Shown piece after piece: positions 9,727 to 17,884 of a stretch of DNA of 64,000 bases (its first letter is position 1; each line of letters starts with the position of its first letter). This stretch comes from Rhinopithecimicrobium faecis (GTDB taxonomy: Bacteria > Bacteroidota > Bacteroidia > Sphingobacteriales > Sphingobacteriaceae), in assembly GCA_017942165.1 (NCBI GenBank), contig JAGKSB010000001.1, positions 124,001 to 188,000 on the forward strand. The letters are read 5' to 3'. Both the position numbers and the translations under genes were made by a program. A model generated the notes under the pieces. That model was not told the origin of the DNA. It did no database searches and worked only from the letters and a program-made list of their open reading frames with translations.

Positions 9727-9755
9727 TTGTAATATAAAAAATTATAGTACTTTTG
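9727..9755 (+). promoter_or_regulatory. Promoter of the TPP-riboswitch transcript
   Basis: TTG (9727-9729), an 18-bp spacer, then TACTTTTG (9748-9755). This fits the Bacteroidota -33 TTG / -7 TAnnTTTG promoter, with the start expected near 9760, just before the riboswitch P1 stem. Confidence 0.65.
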
Positions 9756-9761
9756 CTCATC

Positions 9762-9868
9762 GATTTAGGGGTGCCTTGTTTTTCAACACAAATTAAGGCT
9801 GAGATTATACCCAATAGCAGTGATGCTATGCACCTGATCCAGATAATGCTGGCGTAGGGAGGTAAGTT
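9762..9868 (+). promoter_or_regulatory. TPP riboswitch (THI element)
   Basis: All core elements of the thiamine-pyrophosphate aptamer are present in order: GGGGTGCC (9768-9775), GGCTGAGA (from 9798), ACCC, then CACCTGATCCAGATAATG and CTGGCGTAGGGA (9849-9860). The closing P1 stem pairs GATTTA (9762-9767) with TAAGTT (9863-9868), including two G-U pairs. It lies 68 bp upstream of the TonB-dependent receptor ATG on the same strand, so it should repress that gene when TPP is abundant. Confidence 0.95.
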
Positions 9869-9910
9869 AACGAATAAAACCAGTGTAACCCCTTGCATTG
9901 GTTCATTAAC
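9866..9910 (+). promoter_or_regulatory. Putative riboswitch expression platform hairpin
   Basis: AACCAGTG (9878-9885) pairs with CATTGGTT (9896-9903), and GTTAA (9866-9870) pairs with TTAAC (9906-9910), making a longer bulged stem. GTTAA reuses the 3' strand of riboswitch P1. ACCCCT in the loop (9888-9893) is complementary to AGGGGT of the aptamer (9767-9772). These mutually exclusive pairings suggest the switching region; there is no T-run, so control may be translational or Rho-dependent. This is inference from base pairing. Confidence 0.5.
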
Positions 9911-9936
9911 TCATTAAGATAAACTTTTTAGAAAAA

Positions 9937-12303
9937 ATGATTAAGTATTTAATCAACACATCCCTGTTCCTATTGCTAGCAACAGTTGGTATGGCACAGC
10001 ACAAACTCGAATTTATCCTGCTTGATGGCCACACCAAAAAACCTATTGAACACGCAACAGTGGCCTTAGGGAATCTGCAAGGTGAAACAAATAGCCTAGG
10101 ACGGTTAACCTTTACCCAGGTAAAGCAAGGTAAAATACCTTTAAAAATTGGGCATTTAGCCTATAAAACCTATTTGCAGCACCTTATAATCCAACAAGAC
10201 CAACAGTTTACCATCAGCTTAGACCCTCAAAATATCCGTACGGAAGAGATCTTCGTGCAGGCTACACGCGCAAAGAATAACGCCGCAACGAGCTTTAAAA
10301 ATATCACGAAGGAAGATATTAAAAAAAATAATCTCGGTCAGGATATCCCCTATCTATTGGATCAAACCCCCTCAGTGGTAATTTCCTCCGACGCCGGAGC
10401 GGGAATTGGATATACCAAGATGAGTATCCGTGGAACCGATGCCACGCGTATCAATGTAACGCTAAACGGCATCCCCCTGAATAACTCCGAAAGTATGGGC
10501 TCTTTCTTCGTCAATTTGCCCGACTTCGCTTCCAGTGTAGAGAATATCCAAGTGCAGCGTGGTGTGGGAACCTCCACGAATGGTGCCGGAGCCTTTGGTG
10601 GATCCCTAAATCTGCAAACGGAAACGCTCGCAGAAAAGCCCTATGCTGCATTAAATAATAGCGTTGGCTCCTACAATACCTGGAAGAATACCGTAAAAGT
10701 TGGGACAGGCTTACTTCAAAATAAATTTGCCCTCAATGCGCGACTCTCAAATATTAGCTCCGATGGCTACATCGATCGCGGTAGCTCCAAGCTTCAATCC
10801 TACTACTTAGATGCCGGCTATTACGGGAAAAATCAGATTTTAAAAGCAACGATATTCTCCGGTAAGGAAAAGACCTACCAAGCTTGGAATGGCGTACCTG
10901 AGTCCTATTTATCGACAAATCGCACCTTTAATGAATTTACCTATAAAAATCAAACAGATAATTACACACAGACTCATTATCACCTGCATTATTCCAATCA
11001 GCTAAATGCTACCTGGGACTTTAATACCGCCCTACACTATACCCGTGGAGCGGGATATTACGAGGAATATAAGGAGAAGGATGAACTCTCTTCCTACAAT
11101 ATCGACCCCGTAATCTTTGGGAAAGACACCATTACTCAAAGTAATATCATCCGTCAAAGAGCCTTAGCGAATGACTTCTACGGCATGACATTCGCCCTGA
11201 ATTATAAGGCGCCAAAATACCTTAAGGCGACCTTAGGTGGCGCCTATAACAATTATTTAGGGGATCACTATGGGCAGGTAATCTGGGCTGAATATGCCTC
11301 TAATTCATTTCCCACAAAAAATTATTACTTTAATGATGCCCAAAAAGAAGAGTTTAACACCTTTCTAAAGGTAGATTACACAAAGACGAAATTTGCCCTC
11401 TATGCGGACTTACAGTACCGCGGGATAGACTATACTTTTCAAGGATTAAACAGGTTACAACAAGAAACAGATCAACGCGTAAAGCACCACTTCTTCAACC
11501 CTAAAGTTGGCGCCACCTATTTTATTAACACACAGGCTAATATCTATCTTTCCTGGGCTTTAGCGCATAAAGAGCCTACCCGAGATGACTATACAGAAGC
11601 CATCTTTGAGGAGCGCCCCCTAGCGGAGCAATTGCAAGATATTGAACTAGGCTACCGCTTACGCACAAAAAGCTTTCAGCTCGGCGCCAATGTATATGGT
11701 ATGTTTTACAAAAATCAGTTGATTCTTACTGGGAAAATAAATAATGTCGGCGCCTACTTAAAAAGTAATGTCCCAGACTCCTACCGCATTGGTTTAGAAT
11801 TGGACGCGGCATGGCAAATATCTCCTAAAGTTGTCTGGAAAGCTACCGCGACTTTCTCGGAAAATAAAATAAAGAATTTCATAGAATATGTAGGTAAAGA
11901 AGATCAGCCTGGAGAAGTAGCTTTCAGCTATGATAAGACGACGATTTCCATGTCTCCAAGCGCTATTCTCTCCAATGAAATCAGCTATCGACCATTGCAA
12001 GAATTGGAATTTTCTATCCTTTCAAAATATGTGAGCCGCCAGTACTTAGATAATAGCCAAAGTAAGGAGCGTAGTATCCAAGATTATATGGTTCACAACC
12101 TGCGAATAAATTATAATTTTGCGGCTTTAGGAATGGAAAATATAGGCCTCAGCCTTTTAGTAAATAACTTATTAAATAAGAAATATGAAAGTTCGGGCTA
12201 CACATTTGGCTCCATTGCTGCCGATCAAAGCCGTAATTCCTATAATTATTATTATCCCCAAGCGACGACAAATTTCCTTCTGGGATTAAATATCCGATTC
12301 TAA
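9937..12303 (+). CDS. TonB-dependent receptor, probable thiamine/TPP transporter
   Basis: 788 aa. A signal peptide (MIKYLINTSLFLLLATVGMAQ) is followed by a CarboxypepD_reg-like domain (residues ~22-95) and a plug with IPYLLDQTPSVVISSDAG and IRGTDATRINVTLNGIPLNN (~145-180). A full 22-strand-type barrel follows, ending YYYPQATTNFLLGLNIRF. The only evidence for substrate is the TPP riboswitch directly upstream; THI-element-controlled outer-membrane receptors are known in Bacteroidota as likely thiamine importers. No inner-membrane thiamine transporter or thiamine kinase gene follows in the window, so the partner must lie elsewhere. Confidence 0.85.
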   Translation: MIKYLINTSLFLLLATVGMAQHKLEFILLDGHTKKPIEHATVALGNLQGETNSLGRLTFTQVKQGKIPLKIGHLAYKTYLQHLIIQQDQQFTISLDPQNIRTEEIFVQATRAKNNAATSFKNITKEDIKKNNLGQDIPYLLDQTPSVVISSDAGAGIGYTKMSIRGTDATRINVTLNGIPLNNSESMGSFFVNLPDFASSVENIQVQRGVGTSTNGAGAFGGSLNLQTETLAEKPYAALNNSVGSYNTWKNTVKVGTGLLQNKFALNARLSNISSDGYIDRGSSKLQSYYLDAGYYGKNQILKATIFSGKEKTYQAWNGVPESYLSTNRTFNEFTYKNQTDNYTQTHYHLHYSNQLNATWDFNTALHYTRGAGYYEEYKEKDELSSYNIDPVIFGKDTITQSNIIRQRALANDFYGMTFALNYKAPKYLKATLGGAYNNYLGDHYGQVIWAEYASNSFPTKNYYFNDAQKEEFNTFLKVDYTKTKFALYADLQYRGIDYTFQGLNRLQQETDQRVKHHFFNPKVGATYFINTQANIYLSWALAHKEPTRDDYTEAIFEERPLAEQLQDIELGYRLRTKSFQLGANVYGMFYKNQLILTGKINNVGAYLKSNVPDSYRIGLELDAAWQISPKVVWKATATFSENKIKNFIEYVGKEDQPGEVAFSYDKTTISMSPSAILSNEISYRPLQELEFSILSKYVSRQYLDNSQSKERSIQDYMVHNLRINYNFAALGMENIGLSLLVNNLLNKKYESSGYTFGSIAADQSRNSYNYYYPQATTNFLLGLNIRF

Positions 12304-12366
12304 GCTGACTCGAACTTCGTAATAAGTAAGCCTTAGTAAAGCTCCTAATTTTTACTATTATTGTAT

Positions 12367-12825
12367 ATGCGAGCAATTATACAGCGCGTCTCTTCTGCCT
12401 CTTGTGAGGTAGAAGAGACTATTACAGGAGAAATCCAACAAGGGTTTTTAATTTTATTAGGCATTGAAGAAGCTGATACAGAAGAAGATTTAGTATGGCT
12501 AGCACAGAAGATCAGCAATCTGCGCATCTTCGGCGATGAGGCTGGACTCATGAATAAATCTCTTCAAGATATTGGGGGAAATATACTGCTTATATCGCAG
12601 TTCACCCTTTTTGCACAAACCAAGAAAGGAAATCGTCCATCCTTTATTCGGGCAGCTAAACCGAATCATGCAAAACCATTATATGAACATATGATTCACT
12701 ACTTAAGTGAATTGATAGGACGTCAAGTAGCATCGGGTATATTTGGGGCAACCATGAAAATAGCCCTGGTAAATGAAGGCCCTGTAACCCTAATCATGGA
12801 TACGAAAGATAAAGACAACCATTAA
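12367..12825 (+). CDS. dtd: D-aminoacyl-tRNA deacylase
   Basis: 152 aa starting at ATG 12367 (MRAIIQRVSSASCEV), which matches the near-invariant DTD start; a TTG two codons upstream is less likely. The enzyme removes D-amino acids (and glycine mischarged on tRNA-Ala) from tRNA. The two active-site signatures are present: LLISQFTLFAQTKKGNRPSF (the SQFTLxA and RPSF elements, residues ~76-95) and NEGPVT near residue 138 (Gly-cisPro motif). It is 2 bp from the following MazG-like gene, so both are probably one nucleotide/tRNA quality-control transcript. Confidence 0.93.
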   Translation: MRAIIQRVSSASCEVEETITGEIQQGFLILLGIEEADTEEDLVWLAQKISNLRIFGDEAGLMNKSLQDIGGNILLISQFTLFAQTKKGNRPSFIRAAKPNHAKPLYEHMIHYLSELIGRQVASGIFGATMKIALVNEGPVTLIMDTKDKDNH

Positions 12826-12827
12826 TT

Positions 12828-13157
12828 ATGACCATAGAAGAAGCACAATCTTTAGTTGACAATTGGATTAAGAATAAAGGCATCAGATATTTTAATGAGC
12901 TTACAAATACAGCCATGCTGATGGAAGAAGTCGGCGAAGTGGCCCGTATTATGGCGCGACAGTATGGGGAGCAATCCTTTAAAAAATCCGATGAAGAGGT
13001 AAATCTCGCCGATGAAATGGCGGATGTGCTATTTGTATTAATCTGCCTAGCCAATCAAACAGGCATCAACCTGACAGAAGCCTTAACACTGAATCTTGAA
13101 AAAAAATCTATACGCGATGCTGAACGCCATCTAAATAATCCAAAATTAAAATCTTAA
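12828..13157 (+). CDS. MazG-like nucleotide pyrophosphohydrolase
   Basis: 109 aa, an all-alpha NTP pyrophosphatase. The metal-binding pattern EExxE...ExxD is seen as EEVGE (residues ~30-34) and DEMAD (~65-69), in helices typical of single-domain MazG/iMazG proteins. These convert (d)NTPs, often aberrant ones, to monophosphates. It starts 2 bp after the dtd stop. The exact nucleotide preference cannot be read from the sequence. Confidence 0.85.
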   Translation: MTIEEAQSLVDNWIKNKGIRYFNELTNTAMLMEEVGEVARIMARQYGEQSFKKSDEEVNLADEMADVLFVLICLANQTGINLTEALTLNLEKKSIRDAERHLNNPKLKS

Positions 13158-13161
13158 TATT

Positions 13162-13180
13162 ATTTAGAATAATTATAAAT
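13162..13180 (+). promoter_or_regulatory. Fur-box-like palindrome upstream of heme oxygenase
   Basis: ATTTAGAAT-A-ATTATAAAT is a 19-bp inverted repeat with one mismatch to a perfect ATTTAGAAT/ATTCTAAAT palindrome, the form reported for iron-responsive Fur boxes in Bacteroidota. It ends 4 bp before the -7 box TATCTTTG (13185-13192), so a bound repressor would block RNA polymerase. Related copies lie at 17614-17632 and 17866-17884. Confidence 0.6.
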
Positions 13181-13184
13181 AGTT

Positions 13185-13192
13185 TATCTTTG
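13185..13192 (+). promoter_or_regulatory. -7 box of the heme oxygenase promoter
   Basis: TATCTTTG matches TAnnTTTG, 52 bp before the heme oxygenase ATG at 13245 and immediately after the Fur-like box. Confidence 0.55.
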
Positions 13193-13244
13193 TCGCGTAG
13201 TCAAGCCATTTTAGGTTATCTCTATAAACATATAAAATAATACT

Positions 13245-13814
13245 ATGCTTAGTCAACAAATTAAAGAGGCGACAAAACAAGGACATCAAGAGTTAGAGAA
13301 AATTGTCGTTCAACGCTTGAAGTCCATTCAGTCAGAAGCCGACTATGCCCTTGTTTTAAAATATTTCTATGCCTACTTCCAAGCTGTAGAAAATAAGATT
13401 AATCAACATATTCCTCCTAGCTTAGCTCCGTACTATGCAAAGCGTAGAGATGCTGCCTACCTCAAAAAAGATATTCTTGAATTAGGGGGACATACTTCCG
13501 ATATTCCGCAGATCAGCATACCTGAAATTAACAATAGTGCCTCCGCAATAGGTGCGCTTTATGTGCTTGAGGGATCTATTCTAGGAGGTCCTTATATTGT
13601 TCAAATGTTAAAGAAATTAGGTATTGATAAAGGATTCAACTTCTTCGCCGGTTATGCAGAGCAAACAACGCAAAACTGGGAAGAATTTACAAGCTTAATC
13701 AATGCGGAAGTGCAGGATTACGATGGCTTAGCACTCGCCCTTATAGCAGCACAGGACACCTTCCATAAGTTTGCACTAACTTTTGAAACCACGCTTTCCC
13801 CTATTCAGGGATAA
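13245..13814 (+). CDS. hemO: Biliverdin-producing heme oxygenase (copy 1)
   Basis: 189 aa, a single-domain HemO-type heme oxygenase that opens heme to biliverdin, CO and iron in the cytoplasm. The proximal-His region is KEATKQGHQELEK (His14). The distal-helix region is ALYVLEGSILGGPYIVQML (~residues 105-123), with the characteristic LEGSxLGG. It is not in the hmu operon but alone downstream of dtd/mazG, with its own Fur-like box and -7 box, and is followed by the AraC regulator. A clear paralogue lies at 21695-22258. A tandem repeat straddles its stop codon. Confidence 0.88.
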   Translation: MLSQQIKEATKQGHQELEKIVVQRLKSIQSEADYALVLKYFYAYFQAVENKINQHIPPSLAPYYAKRRDAAYLKKDILELGGHTSDIPQISIPEINNSASAIGALYVLEGSILGGPYIVQMLKKLGIDKGFNFFAGYAEQTTQNWEEFTSLINAEVQDYDGLALALIAAQDTFHKFALTFETTLSPIQG

Positions 13815-13854
13815 GCCTATAGCGCATATTGAGGATAAGTATATAGCGCATATT
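13809..13854. repeat. Tandem 22-bp repeat across the stop codon
   Basis: GGATAAG-nnn-ATAGCGCATATT occurs at 13809-13830 and 13833-13854 (24-bp period; only the three middle bases differ). The first copy contains the TAA stop of heme oxygenase 1, so the stop and the next ~16 bases are duplicated. Confidence 0.85.
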
Positions 13855-13908
13855 TGCGCAATGCCTTTTAAATAGCATTTAAATAACAGTACCTTTTGTT
13901 ATAGAATT

Positions 13909-14874
13909 ATGATAGTTAAAGCGAAGATTCAAGGTTATAATGAATGGCTATTTTGGGAGGAGTTTCCGCAACAGAAAAATTCTTCAACACAACTTTCTGA
14001 AAAATATATTTCCATCACAAAGTCTCCAATTCAAATTGAAACCTATCAAATTCTGAGTCCAGGATTTTTTATTTTACATGCGGAAATGAGCTTTTCGGAA
14101 GAAATAGCTATCAGGTCAGAGATCGATAGCGAAGCGATAGTATGTCAATTTATTCTCCCTAAGTCCGAGCAGAAGAACCACATTAATTTCAGCAAGCACA
14201 ATATCCGTTATGTACCCTCAGCGACGGATAGCTATACCATTCCAGCACAGGGGGAGTTTATCTATTTTCTCGTTATCTTGACCAAAGCTTATTATGAGCA
14301 ATTGGCACAAATAAACTCGAATCTACATGAAAGCTTTTGGGAAAAGATCGCCCTTGGAAACCGTGTTTCTATCGTTGAGGAGGACCTACAGGTCACCACA
14401 GAAATGAAGCATGTCATTGACGATATAAAAAAGACAACCACCAAGAAGGAGCTTAAGCTTATGTATTTAAATGCGAAGCTTCTAGAGCTGCTAATCTATC
14501 AATTTGAACAATTTAGTCTCTGTGAAAGTGATCATGAAGCATATCTAAAGGACGAGGATATCACGAAATTGGAGGAGGTAATCACGATTCTTAAAGCGCA
14601 GTTCGTGACGCCTCCCACGCATCGACAACTTTCCAAACAGGTGCTGCTTAATGAGTTTAAATTACGCTCAGGGTTTAAGAAATATTACGGCACCACCATA
14701 CATAACTACATCACTAGACTACGTATGGAAGAAGCCAAACGCCTTATCCTTTCCGAGCATAAGAACATGTATGAAATAGGCTCTTCCGTAGGATTTAAAC
14801 ATCAAGCGAGCTTTACACATGCCTTTAAAAAATACTATGGCATCCTGCCTTCCGAAATTAAAGGAAAGAATTAA
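13909..14874 (+). CDS. AraC-family regulator (PchR-like)
   Basis: 321 aa. The C-terminal ~100 residues hold the two helix-turn-helix units of AraC proteins (HRQLSKQVLLNEFKLRSGFK and MYEIGSSVGFKHQASFTHAFKKYYG, ending LPSEIKGKN). The N-terminal ~200 residues resemble the cupin-type sensor half of PchR-like regulators, which respond to iron chelates. It sits between heme oxygenase 1 and the convergent hmuV gene, overlapping the hmuV 3' end by 17 bp. A role in heme- or siderophore-dependent activation of the neighbouring hmu genes is inferred from position. Confidence 0.82.
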   Translation: MIVKAKIQGYNEWLFWEEFPQQKNSSTQLSEKYISITKSPIQIETYQILSPGFFILHAEMSFSEEIAIRSEIDSEAIVCQFILPKSEQKNHINFSKHNIRYVPSATDSYTIPAQGEFIYFLVILTKAYYEQLAQINSNLHESFWEKIALGNRVSIVEEDLQVTTEMKHVIDDIKKTTTKKELKLMYLNAKLLELLIYQFEQFSLCESDHEAYLKDEDITKLEEVITILKAQFVTPPTHRQLSKQVLLNEFKLRSGFKKYYGTTIHNYITRLRMEEAKRLILSEHKNMYEIGSSVGFKHQASFTHAFKKYYGILPSEIKGKN

Positions 14875-15664
14875 AGCTCGCGAGTGGTAAGGAAATGGCA
14901 GGAGCCCCAATCTGCGGAACCAAAGTTTTCCTGCTAATTTCTACCTCCGTATTCACCCCAAAGACCGCATATATATTCGTGGGCGTAAGCACCTCACAGG
15001 GGCTTCCATCAGCCCATTTTCTACCCGCTTTTAGCAGCATAATACGACTGGCATACTGAGCGGCTAGATTGAGCTCATGTAAGACTGCAACAACTGTAAA
15101 TCCTGCCTTGGCTAAAGCGGCGGCAATCGCTAAACTTTGATGCTGAAATTGCATATCCATATTCGCAATGGGCTCATCTAATAATAAGATGGCCTCCCTC
15201 TGATCCCAGATTTGTGCTAGTACGCGTGCAAGATGTACGCGTTGCTGCTCCCCACCAGAAAGCGCTTGAATGGAGCGACTAGCCAAGTGATTGACCGCGC
15301 AAATCTCCATAGCTTCCCGAATAATAGTCGCTTCCTGCTCAGCATTAGTAGACCGCTGCTGATAGCGCCCCATACGAACGATATCCTCCACGAGAAAGGC
15401 CATTGATGAATTATTCTGCTGGTGTAGATAGGCTCTAAATTTTGCTAGTTCAGCAATCGCATAACTCTTAATTATTCGCTTCCGATAGTAAACACCACCA
15501 GCTTGCCCTTGCAGTTCTCCTGCCAAACAGCGCATTAAGCTGGTCTTCCCAGCACCATTGGCGCCTAAGATCGCCAACATCTCCCCTTTTTCCACCTGAA
15601 AAGTAAGATCTTTTAAAATCAATTTTCCAGCAATTTGATAGGTTAAGCCACGTACTTGAATCAT
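14858..15664 (-). CDS. hmuV: Heme ABC transporter ATP-binding protein
   Basis: 268 aa, the ATPase of an inner-membrane heme (or related iron-chelate) importer. Walker A GANGAGKTSL (~34-43), ABC signature LSGGEQQRVHLARVLAQ, Walker B ILLLDEPIANMD and the switch His in AVLHELNLA are all intact. It is the third gene of hmuT-hmuU-hmuV (gaps of 9 bp), on the minus strand. Its last 17 bp overlap the convergent AraC gene. The ~12 extra C-terminal residues carry no known motif. Confidence 0.9.
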   Translation of the reverse strand: MIQVRGLTYQIAGKLILKDLTFQVEKGEMLAILGANGAGKTSLMRCLAGELQGQAGGVYYRKRIIKSYAIAELAKFRAYLHQQNNSSMAFLVEDIVRMGRYQQRSTNAEQEATIIREAMEICAVNHLASRSIQALSGGEQQRVHLARVLAQIWDQREAILLLDEPIANMDMQFQHQSLAIAAALAKAGFTVVAVLHELNLAAQYASRIMLLKAGRKWADGSPCEVLTPTNIYAVFGVNTEVEISRKTLVPQIGAPAISLPLASFNSFL

Positions 15665-15673
15665 ATAAAAAAG

Positions 15674-16711
15674 TTAAGAAAGCATTTTACTTTTATCACG
15701 CATAAGAATATAAAGAAAGACAGGTGTACCTATTAAAGCTGTGATAACCCCAATAGGAAGTTCTACCGGAGGGATTAATATCCGCGCCACTAAATCGGCG
15801 ACAGTCAGCACAAAGGCGCCCGCCAACGCTGAAGCAGGTATGACATACCGATTATCCACACCCCCAAAAAGACGGATGGTATGGGGTACTAATAGGCCGA
15901 CAAAACTAATAACGCCCGAAAAGGCAACCGCAGCTCCCACCGCCAGGGTAGAGAATATAATAATCCGCAGTTTTAATTTTCCCGTATCAATCCCCATCAT
16001 AACAGCTTGAGATTCCCCCAAGGCATATACATTTAACGGGCGTCCATAAAAAGGTAGGGCGATGACAGCAGTCATAATAAATGGGCTTATGGCATAGATG
16101 CTCGTCCATGTCGCACCCGCTAAGGAACCTAAAGACCAAAAGGTAATCGACCTTAATTGTTGCTCCGTAGCCAAATAAGAAATTAATCCTGTAAGTGCTC
16201 CAGCGAAAGCATTGATAGCAATCCCCGCAAGAAGCATGGTAGCCACCAACGACTTCCCTTGAAATAAGGATAGCCTATAAACAATAAATACGGCCACCGT
16301 AGCGCCAATAAATGCGGCGATAGCGAGTAGATAATAACCGAGTAACGAAGCGATCGATTGAAAATAGACTACTTCGAAGGCAATAATCAAAACCGCAAAT
16401 AACGAAGCTCCTGCAGAGATGCCCATTAATCCAGGCTCTGCCAAAGGGTTTCGGAAAACCCCTTGAATAGCTGCTCCCGCAATCCCCAAGGCTGCTCCCA
16501 CCAGTATGCCTAGCAGCACCCGAGGAAGACGAATAATCAGTAATACATCCGTAGTAAGCTCCTCCTTCAAAGGGGAAGCGATACCCAATTTATTTCCAAA
16601 AATCTGTAGGACCTCCTGAAAAGATATTTGCACCGCCCCAAGCCCTAAGGAAAAGATTACTGCAATCCCCAAGGCTATAATAAGAATGATATAGATAGTA
16701 AGATGCCTCAT
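15674..16711 (-). CDS. hmuU: FecCD-family heme ABC permease
   Basis: 345 aa with about ten transmembrane helices. FecCD/BtuC-family hallmarks are RLPRVLLGILVGAALGIAGAAIQGVFRNPLAEPGLMG (shown by its parts RLPRVLLG and NPLAEP, ~60-95) and the coupling region YALGESQAVMMGID (~228-241), and later FVGLLVPHTIRLFGG. It forms the membrane channel of the importer with HmuV. Encoded between hmuT and hmuV with 9-bp gaps. Confidence 0.9.
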   Translation of the reverse strand: MRHLTIYIILIIALGIAVIFSLGLGAVQISFQEVLQIFGNKLGIASPLKEELTTDVLLIIRLPRVLLGILVGAALGIAGAAIQGVFRNPLAEPGLMGISAGASLFAVLIIAFEVVYFQSIASLLGYYLLAIAAFIGATVAVFIVYRLSLFQGKSLVATMLLAGIAINAFAGALTGLISYLATEQQLRSITFWSLGSLAGATWTSIYAISPFIMTAVIALPFYGRPLNVYALGESQAVMMGIDTGKLKLRIIIFSTLAVGAAVAFSGVISFVGLLVPHTIRLFGGVDNRYVIPASALAGAFVLTVADLVARILIPPVELPIGVITALIGTPVFLYILMRDKSKMLS

Positions 16712-16720
16712 AATAAACTA

Positions 16721-17578
16721 TTATTTAGCATGTATAGCTTGGTATAATACTGCGACAGCTTCAGGAAGCCTCACAGAAAAATTATTTATTAATGCGGCAT
16801 TCAACGCTATGACGCGCTTATTCTTCCCTGCACTGGTCAGCCCAACTCCCGGGAGCGCCAGCAGCCCCTCCTTCCCTCCTAAGGAGGATAGTCCAAAATC
16901 AAACATGAGGAAAATATCCGGGTTGGCAGCGACCATAGACTCCGTACTGTAAGTCTTAAATTGGCTAAAATCATCGCCCGCATTCTTAGCTCCAGCTAGT
17001 TTAATCAAGGCATCAAGACTCGTTTCCTTTCCGGCAACCAGCATGGCGCCCGCACCACGCGCATAGACAAATAATATATTTTGAGGCTTGCTAGGTCTTT
17101 GTTTTACTGCCGTCAACACTTTTGCTAAGTCTGCTTTCATTTTCTGCGTGACAGCAAGTCCTTTTTCACGTACATTAAGTGCTTCAGAAACCTGCATAAC
17201 TAACGCTATGGCCCCTTCCGCAGAATATGCTTGACGGATTTGCAGCAGCGGAATCTTTAATGAGCGGAGCTGAGCCACGACCTCCTTGGAAACAGATCCC
17301 TCGATGGCTAATACCATATCAGGCTTAAAAGAAGAGATGCCCTCTGCGGTGATGGACCTATTCGTACTTACCTTAGGGACTTCTTTCACATATACGGGCC
17401 AGTCGGATGTTACATCTACAGCCACTAAACGTTTCCCTAATCCCAAGGCATCAACAGCCTCTGTGATTGCTCCTGCCAAGGATATGATACGCTGCGCCTG
17501 CTTTGCCTCTAACTGGAGGCAGCACATAAGCGTGAAGCTCACTAGTAATAACCCTCTTTTAAGAACCTCTTTTCTCAT
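16721..17578 (-). CDS. hmuT: Heme ABC transporter substrate-binding protein
   Basis: 285 aa with a Sec signal peptide (LLLVSFTLMCCLQLEAKQA). The mature protein begins QRIISLAGAITEAVDALGLG and shows the HmuT pattern: VAVDVTSDWP, AEGISSFKPDMVLA, YSAEGAIA, LFVYARGAGAMLVAGKETSLD, LAGAKNAG, PGVGLTSAGKNKRVIALN and closing NFSVRLPEAVAVL. It should hand heme from the outer-membrane receptor to HmuUV. First gene of the hmuTUV operon, with a Fur-like box 36-54 bp upstream of its start. B12 binding (BtuF) is a less likely alternative. Confidence 0.88.
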   Translation of the reverse strand: MRKEVLKRGLLLVSFTLMCCLQLEAKQAQRIISLAGAITEAVDALGLGKRLVAVDVTSDWPVYVKEVPKVSTNRSITAEGISSFKPDMVLAIEGSVSKEVVAQLRSLKIPLLQIRQAYSAEGAIALVMQVSEALNVREKGLAVTQKMKADLAKVLTAVKQRPSKPQNILFVYARGAGAMLVAGKETSLDALIKLAGAKNAGDDFSQFKTYSTESMVAANPDIFLMFDFGLSSLGGKEGLLALPGVGLTSAGKNKRVIALNAALINNFSVRLPEAVAVLYQAIHAK

Positions 17579-17613
17579 ATCTCAATAAATTAACTAGCAC
17601 AAATCAACCTTTT

Positions 17614-17632
17614 ATTTAAACTAATTCCAAAT
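17614..17632 (-). promoter_or_regulatory. Fur-box-like palindrome upstream of hmuT
   Basis: On the minus strand it reads ATTTGGAAT-T-AGTTTAAAT, matching the ATTTAGAAT-N-ATTCTAAAT frame in 15 of 18 arm positions. It lies 36 bp upstream of the hmuT start. Confidence 0.5.
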
Positions 17633-17865
17633 AATAAAAAGCTTAAATAATTCACATTTACTTAATCCTAAGGGACCTTTAATTTGTACGATTAAAAAAT
17701 TAAACACCTATTAAACTGGTAGTTACAGATTATAAAATGGCAGTATACAGGTCTAATAACTTTTCAAATAAATACAGATTGCACAAATTATAATACTTTT
17801 AAAACAAATATTAATACACTTTGCATAACCATTTTATGGATATATATACGGATAATTGCATTATT

Positions 17866-17884
17866 ATTTAGAATCATTACAAAT
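17866..17884 (+). promoter_or_regulatory. Fur-box-like palindrome upstream of hmuR
   Basis: ATTTAGAAT-C-ATTACAAAT. The left arm is identical to the left arm of the box upstream of heme oxygenase 1; the right arm differs from a perfect palindrome at two bases. It ends 6 bp before the TTG start of hmuR. Confidence 0.55.

Larger units (their letters stand above)
9498..9936 (+). other. 439-bp intergenic region with a TPP riboswitch leader
   Basis: The first ~230 bp (9498-9726) are very AT-rich and hold nothing I can identify apart from probable divergent promoter DNA. The remainder holds a promoter (9727-9755), a TPP riboswitch (9762-9868) and a downstream hairpin (9866-9910) before the receptor ATG at 9937. 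Confidence 0.7.

Noticed and set aside
12334..12357. TAGTAAA/TTTACTA hairpin before dtd
   Set aside because: Only 7 AT-rich base pairs and no T-run, too weak to call a terminator or regulatory hairpin.
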